A stretch of 22,525 bases of DNA from JBBQKG01 sp038326655 (GTDB lineage Bacteria > Actinomycetota > Thermoleophilia > Solirubrobacterales > JBBDJG01), in contig JBBQKG010000035.1 in the NCBI GenBank assembly GCA_038326655.1, positions 1 through 22,525 on the forward strand, read 5' to 3'. Every line of letters starts with the position of its first letter. Position 1 is the first letter of the stretch. The position numbers and the translations under genes were made by a program. Shown here piece after piece: positions 12,844-20,404 of the stretch. The notes beneath the pieces are model-generated. The model had not been told where the DNA came from and searched no databases. It worked only from the letters and a program-made list of their open reading frames with translations.

Positions 12844-14081
12844 ATGACGTCAATCCACAGCGATTTGGAGCATGTGCTGGTCACCGAACGGGAGCTGTGG
12901 CAGGACGGCCCGCCGCACGACCTCTTTCGCAGGCTGCGGGCGGAGTGCCCGGTCCACAAGACCGAGCGCATCACCGAGTACCCCAAAGAGGCCGGCTTCT
13001 GGTCCGTGACCACCGCGGACGACGTTCAGACCGTCAGCCGCGACTGGCAGACATATTCGTCCGAGCGCGGGGGCGTCACGGCGGTGACCTCCGTGTTTCC
13101 GCTCGAGCTTGCGCGCGCGATGTTCATCGGCATGGACCCGCCCAAGCACGATCGCATCAAGGCCCTGTTCCAGGCCGGCTTCACGCCCAAGCGGATCGCC
13201 GACCACGAGGACGCGATCCGGGCGATCACCGTCGACGTGCTCGCGCGGCTCGAGGGCCGCGAGACCTGCGACCTCGTCACCGACATCGCGCAGCCTGTCG
13301 TCTCGCGCGTGATCGGCAGCTTCATGGGGATCCCGCCGGAGGACGACGCGATCTGGGCGAACCTGATGAACTCGGCGCTCGGCGCGGGCGACCCGGACCT
13401 GAACCCGGACGGAGTGCAGGGCGTGGTCGACAACGACATCCCCGAGATCTTCGAGCGCTGCCGGCGCATGATCGCCGAGCGGCGCGAGCGCCCGACCGAC
13501 GACCTGACCAGCGTGCTTGTCCATTCCGAGGTCGACGGACAAAAGCTCGAGGAGCACGAGATCGTGATGGGCTTCTTTTTGCTGGTCGCCGCGGGCAACG
13601 ACAGCACCAAGGCGACCTACAGCAGCGGGATGCGGGCGCTGATGGAGAATCCCGACCAGCTCCAGTCGGTGCTGGACGACCCGTCGCTGGTCCCGGGCAT
13701 GGTCGAGGAGTCGCTGCGCATGTTTCCCGCGTTCGCACACTTTCGGCGCACCGCGACCTGTGACGCCGAGCTCGGAGGGCAGCAGATTCGCGAGGGAGAC
13801 AAGGTCGTGATGTGGTACGTCTCCTCGAACCGCGACGAGTCACGCTACGAAGACGTCGACCGGTTCGACTCCGCCGGAACGCCGAACACCAGGCGTTTGG
13901 TGCCGGCGGCCGTCATTTCTGCCTCGGCGCGGCACTCGCCCGGCTCGAGCTGCGGATCCTCTTCGAGGAGACGCTCGCGCGATTTCCCGCGATGGAGCTC
14001 GCCGGGACGCCGAGGGTCGCGGAGTCGCCCTTCATCAACCAGCTGAAGACCTTGCCGGTGCGCCCGGTGCCGGTGCCTTGA
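12844..14081 (+). pseudogene. Cytochrome P450 with one-base deletion near the heme loop
   Basis: The first frame runs 342 codons from ATG 12844 with clear P450 features: 'FIGMDPPKHDRIKALFQAGF' (helix C), I-helix 'AAGNDSTKATYSSGM' (about 249-263), ExxR in 'EESLRMFP' (E289 in E-S-L-R) and 'FRRTA'. Right after 'EDVDRFD' (13869) the frame shifts. The next frame gives 'RRNAEHQAFGAGGRHFCLGA', with heme-ligand Cys codon at 13920-13922, and ends at 14081. Restoring one base between 13869 and 13870 gives FDVRRN and a normal P450 of about 412 residues. In the unshifted frame the protein ends out of register without heme ligand. It resembles the bacterial CYP124/125/142-like group by its I-helix and heme loop, but the substrate is unknown. 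Otherwise intact sequence means a sequencing error or very recent mutation. Confidence 0.85.
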
Positions 14082-14353
14082 CAGCCGATGAGGACCGCCA
14101 CGCGATCGTCCGTGACAGCGTGATCGCGGACCTGCGCGAGCAGGCACACCGGCTCGCGCAGGATGGGCTCGGCGCGAGCGAGATCGAGCAGCGCCTCGTG
14201 CACCAGGGTCAGACAACGCCTGAGCGCGCGCTCGCGAAGTCGCTTGCACTTGCCGCCGAGGCGGGCGCACGCCATATGCGGGTCGCCGAGATACTCGACT
14301 CCGAGACGCTCGCCGAGCAGCTGCGCGAGCGCGGGGTCCGGGAGCCGGACTAG
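14078..14353 (+). CDS. Small soluble protein of unknown function (91 aa)
   Basis: The TTG start at 14078 overlaps the P450 stop as TTGA, implying coupling. Product: 'MTADEDRHAIVRDSVIADLR', then 'LAQDGLGASEIEQRLVHQG' and 'AEILDSETLAEQLRERGV'. It is all alpha-helical, charged and without Cys or membrane segment. No family is recognised. The helix pattern 'DGLGASEIEQRLVHQGQTTPERALAKSLA' looks like a small helical bundle or helix-turn-helix-like motif, but not clearly DNA-binding. The next gene converges on it. Confidence 0.55.
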   Translation: MTADEDRHAIVRDSVIADLREQAHRLAQDGLGASEIEQRLVHQGQTTPERALAKSLALAAEAGARHMRVAEILDSETLAEQLRERGVREPD

Positions 14354-14393
14354 CAAGCTGTTCGAAAAGGGCGCGACCGGTGTTGCTGGGCGG

Positions 14394-14933
14394 CTAGGTG
14401 CGGCCGTTGCGACTGCCGGTCCAGCCGCCCTCGCCGGTGTAGGCGCGGAACACCGGCTCGGCTGCTCGCAGCGCCGTCCGGGCGATCACATCTTCGTCGC
14501 GGTCCGGGTCGCGCGCCCGCGCTCGCGCCCATGCGACGCCGTAGGCGAACCCCCAGTCGGCCAGGTCGAGCTCGCGGTCCGAGAGGTCGCGCTCGCCGTC
14601 GCGCTCGAACATGACGCTCAGCATCGAGGCGTTTGCCGCGTCATCGCGCAGCGCGGCGCTCACGTCGCCTACGACCGGGTCCGCCGGCGGCTCGTCGCCG
14701 TGCTCGCGCGGACCATCGGAGAGCAGCGCCGAGGCCACGTAGGCGCGTACGGCACGGTCGAGCTCGCGCCGTGTGTGCTCGACCACCCGGTCCAGGCGCT
14801 CGTCGACACGGGGAGGGGTTCCTGCCTCGCCGGCCGGCTGCGGGCCACGCCTGCCGGTCAGGGCGTGCACAGCCCAGCCCGCCACGAACGCGGCAGCGAT
14901 GACGCCCAGGACGATGATCTGCTCTCTGGTCAA
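14394..14933 (-). CDS. Membrane-anchored protein with helical cytoplasmic domain, unknown
   Basis: TTG at 14933 gives 179 residues; an ATG at 14984 would add 17 residues that do not look native. The start 'LTREQIIVLGVIAAAFVAGWAVHAL' is a membrane helix right at the N-terminus. The rest is a hydrophilic domain: 'DERLDRVVEHTRRELDRAVRAYV' (helical, amphipathic), then 'FERDGERDLSDRELDLADWGFAYGVAWARARAR' and a Gly-rich end. On the minus strand a TAGGGT box (plus coordinates 14956-14961) lies 22 nt before the TTG. No family is recognised. The anchor plus coiled helix suggests a membrane-associated scaffold, but this is not demonstrated. Confidence 0.6.
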   Translation of the reverse strand: MTREQIIVLGVIAAAFVAGWAVHALTGRRGPQPAGEAGTPPRVDERLDRVVEHTRRELDRAVRAYVASALLSDGPREHGDEPPADPVVGDVSAALRDDAANASMLSVMFERDGERDLSDRELDLADWGFAYGVAWARARARDPDRDEDVIARTALRAAEPVFRAYTGEGGWTGSRNGRT

Positions 14934-15072
14934 TGTTTGCGCCCCCGAGCGCCGGACCCTAGAAGACTCCCGCACGATCCACAAGGGAAGGGAGAGCTAC
15001 ACCTGCCGACAGTTTCAAAGCCAAATAAGGCGCATTTTCCGTCTTTTGCCGGGCCAATCGCCGAAGTCGCGG

Positions 15073-15101
15073 TTGACGGCGCCCCATCGGGTCGATAGGA
15101 A
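15073..15101 (+). promoter_or_regulatory. Promoter candidate for the LAxTG-protein gene
   Basis: TTGACG (15073-15078), 17-nt spacer, TAGGAA (15096-15101). It would give a 5' UTR of about 145 nt. The -10 lacks the final T, so support is moderate. Confidence 0.4.
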
Positions 15102-15252
15102 GCCGGACCAGGAAGCCGCGCGCTGCCCGGGTCGACGTGCTCTTTGCCCCCGCCGACCTCGGAACAGCCTGCAGTCGCAGCAAGCCTGCAGATGTAGGCC
15201 GGCTCGGCTTCCCGTAACCACGACTGACACGAGTCAAGGAGGGGAGCCTCGA
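15102..15252 (+). other. Long 5' untranslated region with repeated CTGCAG palindromes
   Basis: There is no ORF with a plausible start here. AGCCTGCAG occurs twice (about 15166-15190) with each CTGCAG palindromic, so the two copies could form a hairpin. A GC-rich GCCGGC/GGCTCGGC segment follows. The region ends in a strong SD (AGGAGGGG) before ATG 15253. It matches no riboswitch class that I can recognise by eye. Confidence 0.4.
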
Positions 15253-15789
15253 ATGTCACGACCCATGTACCGTCAGACGGCAGGTGTGATCTTTGCCGTC
15301 GTCGCCCTGATCCTCGGCATCACGGCAGCGGCCGCGATCGGCTGGGCGGGCGAGGAGACCAACCAGGGCGGAGAAACACCGACCCAGACTGAGAATGATC
15401 ACGGCGGACAAAAGGATCACGGCGGAAAGCAGGAAGAGGGCGGACAGCCGCCCACCCAGACGGAGCAAACTCCGCCGGCGGAGACTCCGCCGACGGTGAC
15501 GCCGCCGGCCCAGACGACGACTCCCCCGCCGGTCACGGCGCAGGGCCCGCCGTCTTCGCCCTCGACGCCCACCAGCCCGCCCGTCACCACGGAGCAGGTG
15601 CCGCCACCGACGACGTCCGGACCGCCGACCACGACCACGACCACACCGAAGGCGCCTCCGCTGGCACCGGTCGCCGAGCGCAAGAAGCTCGCGAGCACCG
15701 GGCTCAGCCCAGCGCTGATTGCCCTCTTCGGTGCGGCATTCCTCGGCGGCGGAGCGTTCCTGTTCCGTCGGTCGCTGGTCCGAGGCTGA
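15253..15789 (+). CDS. Sortase-anchored Pro/Thr-rich surface protein with LASTG signal
   Basis: A 178-residue protein. The N-terminal signal peptide is 'GVIFAVVALILGITAAAAIGWA'. The body (about 35-140) is low complexity, Gly/His/Gln-rich and then Pro/Thr-rich, like a wall-spanning stalk. The C-terminal sorting signal is L-A-S-T-G at 146-150, then hydrophobic 'LSPALIALFGAAFLGGGAFLF' and positive RRSLVRG. LAxTG is the signal preferred by class E sortases, and such a sortase is encoded 28 nt downstream. The product is expected to be cut between T and G and linked to peptidoglycan. There is no folded ligand-binding domain, so it may act as a spacer or be O-glycosylated on Thr. Strong SD AGGAGG precedes the ATG. 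Confidence 0.85.
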   Translation: MSRPMYRQTAGVIFAVVALILGITAAAAIGWAGEETNQGGETPTQTENDHGGQKDHGGKQEEGGQPPTQTEQTPPAETPPTVTPPAQTTTPPPVTAQGPPSSPSTPTSPPVTTEQVPPPTTSGPPTTTTTTPKAPPLAPVAERKKLASTGLSPALIALFGAAFLGGGAFLFRRSLVRG

Positions 15790-15817
15790 TCGAGACCGAG
15801 CAGCGCCTGCGCCGCTG

Positions 15818-16618
15818 ATGGCCGCCCCTCGCCCGCAACTCGCGATTCCCGGCGTGTTCCGCCAGCCCCCGCGGCTGCGGCTCTCGCGCCGCGCGAGCGG
15901 GTTCGTCGGCGGCCTGGCGCTGCTCATCGGTCTGGTGCTTCTCGCGGATGCGCTGGTCACGGTCATCTGGGGCGATCCGCTGACCGCTGTCTTCACGCAA
16001 GAGGAGCAGAAGGCGCTCGGAAAGAAGCTGGATGCGGCCGAGCACGCGCCGCTGCCGGCGAGCACGCTCGAGCTGGCCAGGCGTGCCGGCTCGGAAAACG
16101 CGCGCATGGCCGTGCTGGCCGGTCATCTGCGCGCAACCTCGCGGTCGGGCGACCCGCTCGGCCGCATCTCGATCCCGAAGATCCGCTCCGGGTTCGTGTT
16201 TGTCGCCGGCACAGGCGAGCAGAGCCTGAAGAAGGGACCCGGCCACTACATGGGTGCGGCCCTACCAGGCGAACGGGGAACGGTCGGGATCGCCGGCCAC
16301 CGCACGACCTACGCCGCCCCGTTTCGCCGTCTCGACAAGCTCCGCCGCGGCGACCCGATCGTGCTCACAATGTCCTACGGCCGGTTCACCTACCGGGTCG
16401 AGGGTTCACGCGCGGTGCCGCCGACCCAGACGAGCGTGCTCCGAAACAAGAACTACGAGCGCATCGTCCTCACCACCTGCACGCCCATGTTCAGCGCGGC
16501 CAAGCGGCTCGTCGTGACAGCCCGGCGGGTGAGCGTGACGCCCCGCGGCGCCGCGATCAAGATCCTGCCCGTGGCGCCCCGCCCGCCACAGTGGAGCGCC
16601 GGCGCTCCCGCGGGCTGA
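15818..16618 (+). CDS. Class E sortase
   Basis: A 266-residue transpeptidase. A short cytosolic N-terminus precedes a membrane helix (about 27-50, 'ASGFVGGLALLIGLVLLADALVTVIW'), a linker helix, and the beta-barrel catalytic domain starting 'PLGRISIPKI'. Catalytic residues are His161 ('GIAGHRTTYAAPFRRLDKL'), Cys221 ('IVLTTCTP') and Arg230 ('SAAKRLVV'). The 'HRTTYAAPF' and 'TTCTPMFSA' contexts fit class E of actinobacteria, which recognise LAxTG. It lies 28 nt behind a LASTG protein, so that protein is the probable substrate. ATG 15818 lacks a clear SD; coupling to the substrate gene is likely. Confidence 0.92.
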   Translation: MAAPRPQLAIPGVFRQPPRLRLSRRASGFVGGLALLIGLVLLADALVTVIWGDPLTAVFTQEEQKALGKKLDAAEHAPLPASTLELARRAGSENARMAVLAGHLRATSRSGDPLGRISIPKIRSGFVFVAGTGEQSLKKGPGHYMGAALPGERGTVGIAGHRTTYAAPFRRLDKLRRGDPIVLTMSYGRFTYRVEGSRAVPPTQTSVLRNKNYERIVLTTCTPMFSAAKRLVVTARRVSVTPRGAAIKILPVAPRPPQWSAGAPAG

Positions 16619-16648
16619 AACAGTCGTTTAGCCGACATCCCGGCGCGG

Positions 16649-16692
16649 TACCTTTTCCGGGAGGGGAGAAAACCTGGGGGAGAGGAGACGAC
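16649..16692 (+). promoter_or_regulatory. Promoter -10 and ribosome-binding site of the permease gene
   Basis: TACCTT at 16649-16654 is a TAnnnT -10. The leader is purine-rich and contains AGGAG 5 nt before GTG 16693, which decides the start. Confidence 0.45.
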
Positions 16693-18336
16693 GTGGCCGA
16701 AGCACCGAGTTCGACCGCCGTGGACACGATGGGCGAGGACGAGCGTCGTCTCGCGGAGCTCGGCTACAAGCAGAGCCTGAACAGGGCGTGGAGCAGCTTT
16801 TCCAACTTCGCGATCTCGTTCACGATCATCTCAGTCCTCGCGGGGTGCTTCACCACCTACTTCATCGCGTGGAACAACGGCGGCCCGATCGCGATTTCGT
16901 GGGGCTGGCCGATCATCTGCGGCCTCATCCTGCTGGTCGCCTTCTCGATGTCCGAGCTGGTCTCGAGGTTCCCGACCGCCGGCGGCATCTACTGGTGGGC
17001 CTCGACGCTCGGTGGCCGCACCTGGGGATGGTTCACCGGCTGGTTCAACCTGATCGGGCTGGTCGGGATCGTCGCGTCGGTGGTCTACGCCTCGGCGCAG
17101 TTCCTGTACGCGCTGCTGAGCCTCTACGGGCTCGACCTCGGCTTCGTCAAGTTCGGCGACACCGACCACGTGCTGCTCGAGACCTTCTGCCTGTTCGTCC
17201 TGATTCTCGGGATCCATTCGCTGATCAACATCTACTCATCGCCGCTCGTCGCCCGGTTGAACAACGTCTCGGTCGGATGGCACGTGCTCGGCGTCGCGGT
17301 GATCATCGGCATCCTGATCCTGGTCCCATCCGACCACCAGAGCGTCAGCTTCGTATTCGGTCACCGGATCAACAACTCGGGCTTCAGCAACAGCATGTTC
17401 TGGTTCTACGTGCTGCCGCTCGGCTTCCTGCTCACGATGTATACGCAGACGGGGTACGACGCTTCCGCGCACATCAGCGAGGAAACGCGCGGCGCAGCCC
17501 TGGGGGCGGCGAAGGGCGTCTGGCGATCGGTCTTCTGGGCGGGCGTGATCGGCTGGCTGGTGCTGCTCGCGATCACCTTCGCGGCCACCGACACCAAGTT
17601 CATCAACGACGCCTCGAATGGGATCGGCCTCGGCAGCTCGCTCGCGATCTTCGACAGCGCGCTCAACCCATGGGCGGCGAAGATGGTGATCCTGATCTCA
17701 ACCGTGGGACAGTTCTTCTGCGAGATGTCGTGCCTGACCAGCGCCTCGCGCATGTGTTACGCATTCTCGCGCGACCGCGCTGTGCCCGGGTATCGGCTGT
17801 GGACCCGGCTCAACCACCATCGCGTGCCGCACCTGTCGGTGCTCGTGATGGCGCTCGCCGCGCTGATCATCACGCTCCCCGCGCTCAAGGGCGACGCGAA
17901 CAACCTCACGTACGCGTTTGCCGCGGTGGTCTCGATCGCGGTGATCGGCCTCTACATCGCCTACGTGATCCCGGTCTACCTGCGCTGGCGCCAGGGCGAC
18001 AGCTTCGTGCCCGGCCCGTGGACGCTCGGTCGCAAGTACAAGTGGGTGAACCCGGCCGCCGTGATCTGGGTCGCGATCTGCGTGGTGATCTTCAGCCTCC
18101 CCCAGGCGCCGACCGGCGTGCCGTGGCGTGACGAGTTCGACTGGAAGTACGTCAACTACGCCCCGCTCACGGTGATCGCCGTGATCGCCGTGGTGGGCCT
18201 GTGGTGGGTGATCTCCGCGCGCAACCGCTTCACCGGCCCGATCCGCGAGATCTCGACGGACGAGACCGGGCGCGTGGCCGAGGGAGCCGAGCCCGCGCCC
18301 GCCGCGGGCGGTGTGTCCCCGCGCCCGACGGTCTAG
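16693..18336 (+). CDS. APC-superfamily amino acid/amine permease
   Basis: A 547-residue protein with about 12 membrane helices and hydrophilic tails. The N-terminal signature 'LAELGYKQSLNRAWSSFSNFAISFTIISV', followed by the Gly-rich first helices, and 'YTQTGYDASAHISEETRGAA' in the middle are typical of the amino acid/choline (ACT) transporter family, which carries GABA, choline and related amines. The downstream genes encode a GS-like ligase, a GATase and an aldehyde dehydrogenase, so the substrate is probably a polyamine, GABA or another amine; this is inference from context. It is separated by 51 nt from the GS-like gene, which has its own -10 box. The GTG start with AGGAG is well supported; an upstream extension to 16591 would overlap the sortase gene. 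Confidence 0.9.
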   Translation: MAEAPSSTAVDTMGEDERRLAELGYKQSLNRAWSSFSNFAISFTIISVLAGCFTTYFIAWNNGGPIAISWGWPIICGLILLVAFSMSELVSRFPTAGGIYWWASTLGGRTWGWFTGWFNLIGLVGIVASVVYASAQFLYALLSLYGLDLGFVKFGDTDHVLLETFCLFVLILGIHSLINIYSSPLVARLNNVSVGWHVLGVAVIIGILILVPSDHQSVSFVFGHRINNSGFSNSMFWFYVLPLGFLLTMYTQTGYDASAHISEETRGAALGAAKGVWRSVFWAGVIGWLVLLAITFAATDTKFINDASNGIGLGSSLAIFDSALNPWAAKMVILISTVGQFFCEMSCLTSASRMCYAFSRDRAVPGYRLWTRLNHHRVPHLSVLVMALAALIITLPALKGDANNLTYAFAAVVSIAVIGLYIAYVIPVYLRWRQGDSFVPGPWTLGRKYKWVNPAAVIWVAICVVIFSLPQAPTGVPWRDEFDWKYVNYAPLTVIAVIAVVGLWWVISARNRFTGPIREISTDETGRVAEGAEPAPAAGGVSPRPTV

Positions 18337-18374
18337 TGGCCCTTCCCGGAACGTTCGGTTCCGAGCAGGATCAC

Positions 18375-18387
18375 TAACGTCACGGGC
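18375..18387 (+). promoter_or_regulatory. -10 box TAACGT 7 nt before GTG (leaderless)
   Basis: TAACGT at 18375-18380, 7 nt, then GTG 18388, with no Shine-Dalgarno. It supports a separate transcript for the GS-like gene and the two genes behind it. Confidence 0.5.
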
Positions 18388-19716
18388 GTGACCGTCGAGC
18401 AGTTGAAGAAGGCGGTCGCGGACGGCACGGTCGATACCGTGTTGCTTGCGATCGCGGACATGGAGGGACGCCTCCAGGGCAAGCGCCTGACCGCTTCGCA
18501 TTTTCTCGACGAGGTACTCGAGCACGGCGCCGAGGGCTGCAACTATCTGCTCGCCGTCGACGTCGACATGGAGACGGTCGGCGGCTATGCGATGTCCTCG
18601 TGGGACCTCGGCTACGGCGACTTCCAGATGAAACCCGACCTCGACACGCTGCGCCCGATTCCCTGGCACGAGGGGACAGCGCTCGTGATGGCCGACCTGC
18701 AATGGGAGGACGGCCGCGACGTGGTCGCATCGCCGCGCCAGATCCTGAGGCGGCAGCTCGAGCGCCTCGCGGAGCGCGGGCTGTCCGCGAACGCCGGCAC
18801 CGAGCTCGAGTTCATCGTGTTCCTGGACTCCTACGCGCAGGCATGGCACAAGGGCTACCTCGGCCTCGAGCCGGCTAACCTCCACAACGTCGACTATTCG
18901 CTGCTCGGCACGGCGCGCGTCGAGCCGCTGATCCGCCGCATCCGCAACTCGATGCAGGCCGCCGGGATGAAGGTCGAGAGCTCGAAGGGTGAGTGCAACT
19001 TCGGCCAGCACGAGATCAACTTCCACTATGGCAACGCGCTCGCGGCCGCCGACGATCACGTGATCTACAAGAACGGCGCGAAGGAGATCGCCGCGCAGGA
19101 GGACGTGTCGATCACGTTCATGGCGAAGTTCAACGAGCGCGAGGGCAACTCGTGCCACATCCATTGCTCGCTCGCCCGCGCGGACGGCGGCAACGCGTTT
19201 GCCGAAGACCAAACGCTCTTCGAGCGCTTCATCGCCGGGCAGCTCGCGTGCATGCGCGAGATGACGCTGCTCTACGCGCCGCAGGTCAACTCCTACAAGC
19301 GCTTCGCGCCGGGGTCCTTTGCGCCAACCGCGGTCGCGTGGGGCAGGGACAACCGGACCTGCTCGCTCCGCGTCGTCGGGCATGGCAACTCCGTGCGCGT
19401 CGAGAACCGGCTGCCGGCGGCCGACGTGAATCCCTACCTTGCGCTGAGCGCGATGATCGCCTCCGGGCTGCACGGCATCGACTCCGAGCTGCCACTCGAG
19501 CCGGCGTTCCCGGGCAACGCCTATGAGTCCGACCATCCGCGCGTGCCGCGCAACCTCTATGACGCCCGCGACCTGTTCGGCGCCAGCGATGTGGCGCGCA
19601 GCGCGTTCGGCTCGGAAGTCGTGGACCACTATCTGAACCGGGCTCGCGTCGAGCTGGAGGCCTACGAGGCGGCGGTCACCGACTGGGAGCGCTACCGCGG
19701 CTTCGAAAGGCTCTGA
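18388..19716 (+). CDS. Glutamine synthetase family protein (gamma-glutamyl amine ligase type)
   Basis: A 442-residue protein. It has the GS fold signatures: 'YGDFQMKPDLDTLRPIPW' (about 76-93), metal-binding 'GTELEF' (about 137-142), 'GECNFGQHEINF' (201-212), 'GNSCHIHCSL' (253-262), 'NSYKRF' (301-306) and 'ENRLPAADVNPYLAL' (339-353). Genuine glutamine synthetases have 'GsGmHvH' and a longer N-terminal domain. This shorter form resembles the GS-III-like/PuuA-type enzymes that join glutamate to an amine using ATP. The neighbours (hydrolase of gamma-glutamyl bonds, aldehyde dehydrogenase, amine permease) support gamma-glutamylation of a polyamine or other amine rather than ammonia assimilation. 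The exact substrate cannot be read from sequence. Confidence 0.88.
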   Translation: MTVEQLKKAVADGTVDTVLLAIADMEGRLQGKRLTASHFLDEVLEHGAEGCNYLLAVDVDMETVGGYAMSSWDLGYGDFQMKPDLDTLRPIPWHEGTALVMADLQWEDGRDVVASPRQILRRQLERLAERGLSANAGTELEFIVFLDSYAQAWHKGYLGLEPANLHNVDYSLLGTARVEPLIRRIRNSMQAAGMKVESSKGECNFGQHEINFHYGNALAAADDHVIYKNGAKEIAAQEDVSITFMAKFNEREGNSCHIHCSLARADGGNAFAEDQTLFERFIAGQLACMREMTLLYAPQVNSYKRFAPGSFAPTAVAWGRDNRTCSLRVVGHGNSVRVENRLPAADVNPYLALSAMIASGLHGIDSELPLEPAFPGNAYESDHPRVPRNLYDARDLFGASDVARSAFGSEVVDHYLNRARVELEAYEAAVTDWERYRGFERL

Positions 19717-19723
19717 GGTCGCC

Positions 19724-20404
19724 TTGAGCTGTGCGGTCGGGATCTGCGCGGCGGTCGAGCGCGCTTGCTGGGGCCCCTGGGAGGAGACGGTCACGATGGC
19801 GCCGCGCTCCTACGCCACGGCGGTGCAGAGGGCGGGCGGCCTCGCGCTCCTGCTGCCGCCCGACGAGCTTGCGGCGGAGGCGCCGGACCGGTGGCTCGAC
19901 CGCATCGACGCGCTGCTCCTGGCCGGTGGCGCGGACGTCGGCACGTGGCCGGACCGTGACCGCTTCGAAATCGCACTCGCACGGCGGGCGATCGAGCGCG
20001 AGCTGCCCATGCTCGGCATCTGCCGGGGGATGCAGCTCTTGAACGTCGCGCTCGGCGGCTCGCTCGTCCAGCACCTCCCGGACGCGCTCGGTCACGACGA
20101 CCACCGCCATACGCCGGGCGCGTTTGGCGATCACGAGGTCGTGCTCGAGCTTGGATCGATCGCGGCACGGGCCGCCGGAGCGGATCGCCTGACGGTCAAG
20201 TCGCACCATCACCAGGGCGTCGAGGAGCTCGGCTCCGAGCTGGTCGCGTCCGGCTGGTCGGTGCCGGACGACCTGATCGAGGCAATCGAGCTGCCCAGGC
20301 GCCAGTTTGCGCTCGGGGTCCTCTGGCATCCCGAGGAGGACGAGGGCAGCCACGTCGTAACCGCGCTCGTCGGAGCCGCACACGCGGAAGCAAGCACGCG
20401 ATGA
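19724..20404 (+). CDS. Class I glutamine amidotransferase, gamma-glutamyl-GABA hydrolase (PuuD)-like
   Basis: A 226-residue protein from TTG 19724, 7 nt after the previous gene. The nucleophile elbow 'PMLGICRGMQLLNVALGGSLVQHL' gives Cys100. 'GVLWHPEED' gives His202 and Glu204, completing the triad. The 'KSHHHQGV' motif is typical of the peptidase C26/PuuD branch. Relatives have about 240-255 residues. The missing stretch is the loop after 'AGGADVGTW', where about 15 residues that usually precede 'RD.FE..L' are absent. In the Puu pathway the family cleaves gamma-glutamyl-GABA to glutamate and GABA. The next gene overlaps by 4 nt (ATGA). The TTG start is the only one that keeps the first strand; 'TGAGGT' upstream is a weak SD. 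Confidence 0.88.
   Translation: MSCAVGICAAVERACWGPWEETVTMAPRSYATAVQRAGGLALLLPPDELAAEAPDRWLDRIDALLLAGGADVGTWPDRDRFEIALARRAIERELPMLGICRGMQLLNVALGGSLVQHLPDALGHDDHRHTPGAFGDHEVVLELGSIAARAAGADRLTVKSHHHQGVEELGSELVASGWSVPDDLIEAIELPRRQFALGVLWHPEEDEGSHVVTALVGAAHAEASTR

Noticed and set aside
15417..15698. Minus-strand Gly/Val-rich frame
   Set aside because: Antisense of the Pro/Thr-rich stalk of the LASTG protein.
17698..19794. Antisense open frame of 698 codons opposite the permease and GS-like genes
   Set aside because: It is a mirror of GC-rich coding on the other strand. The plus-strand genes have full family motifs, and the antisense product has no recognisable domain.
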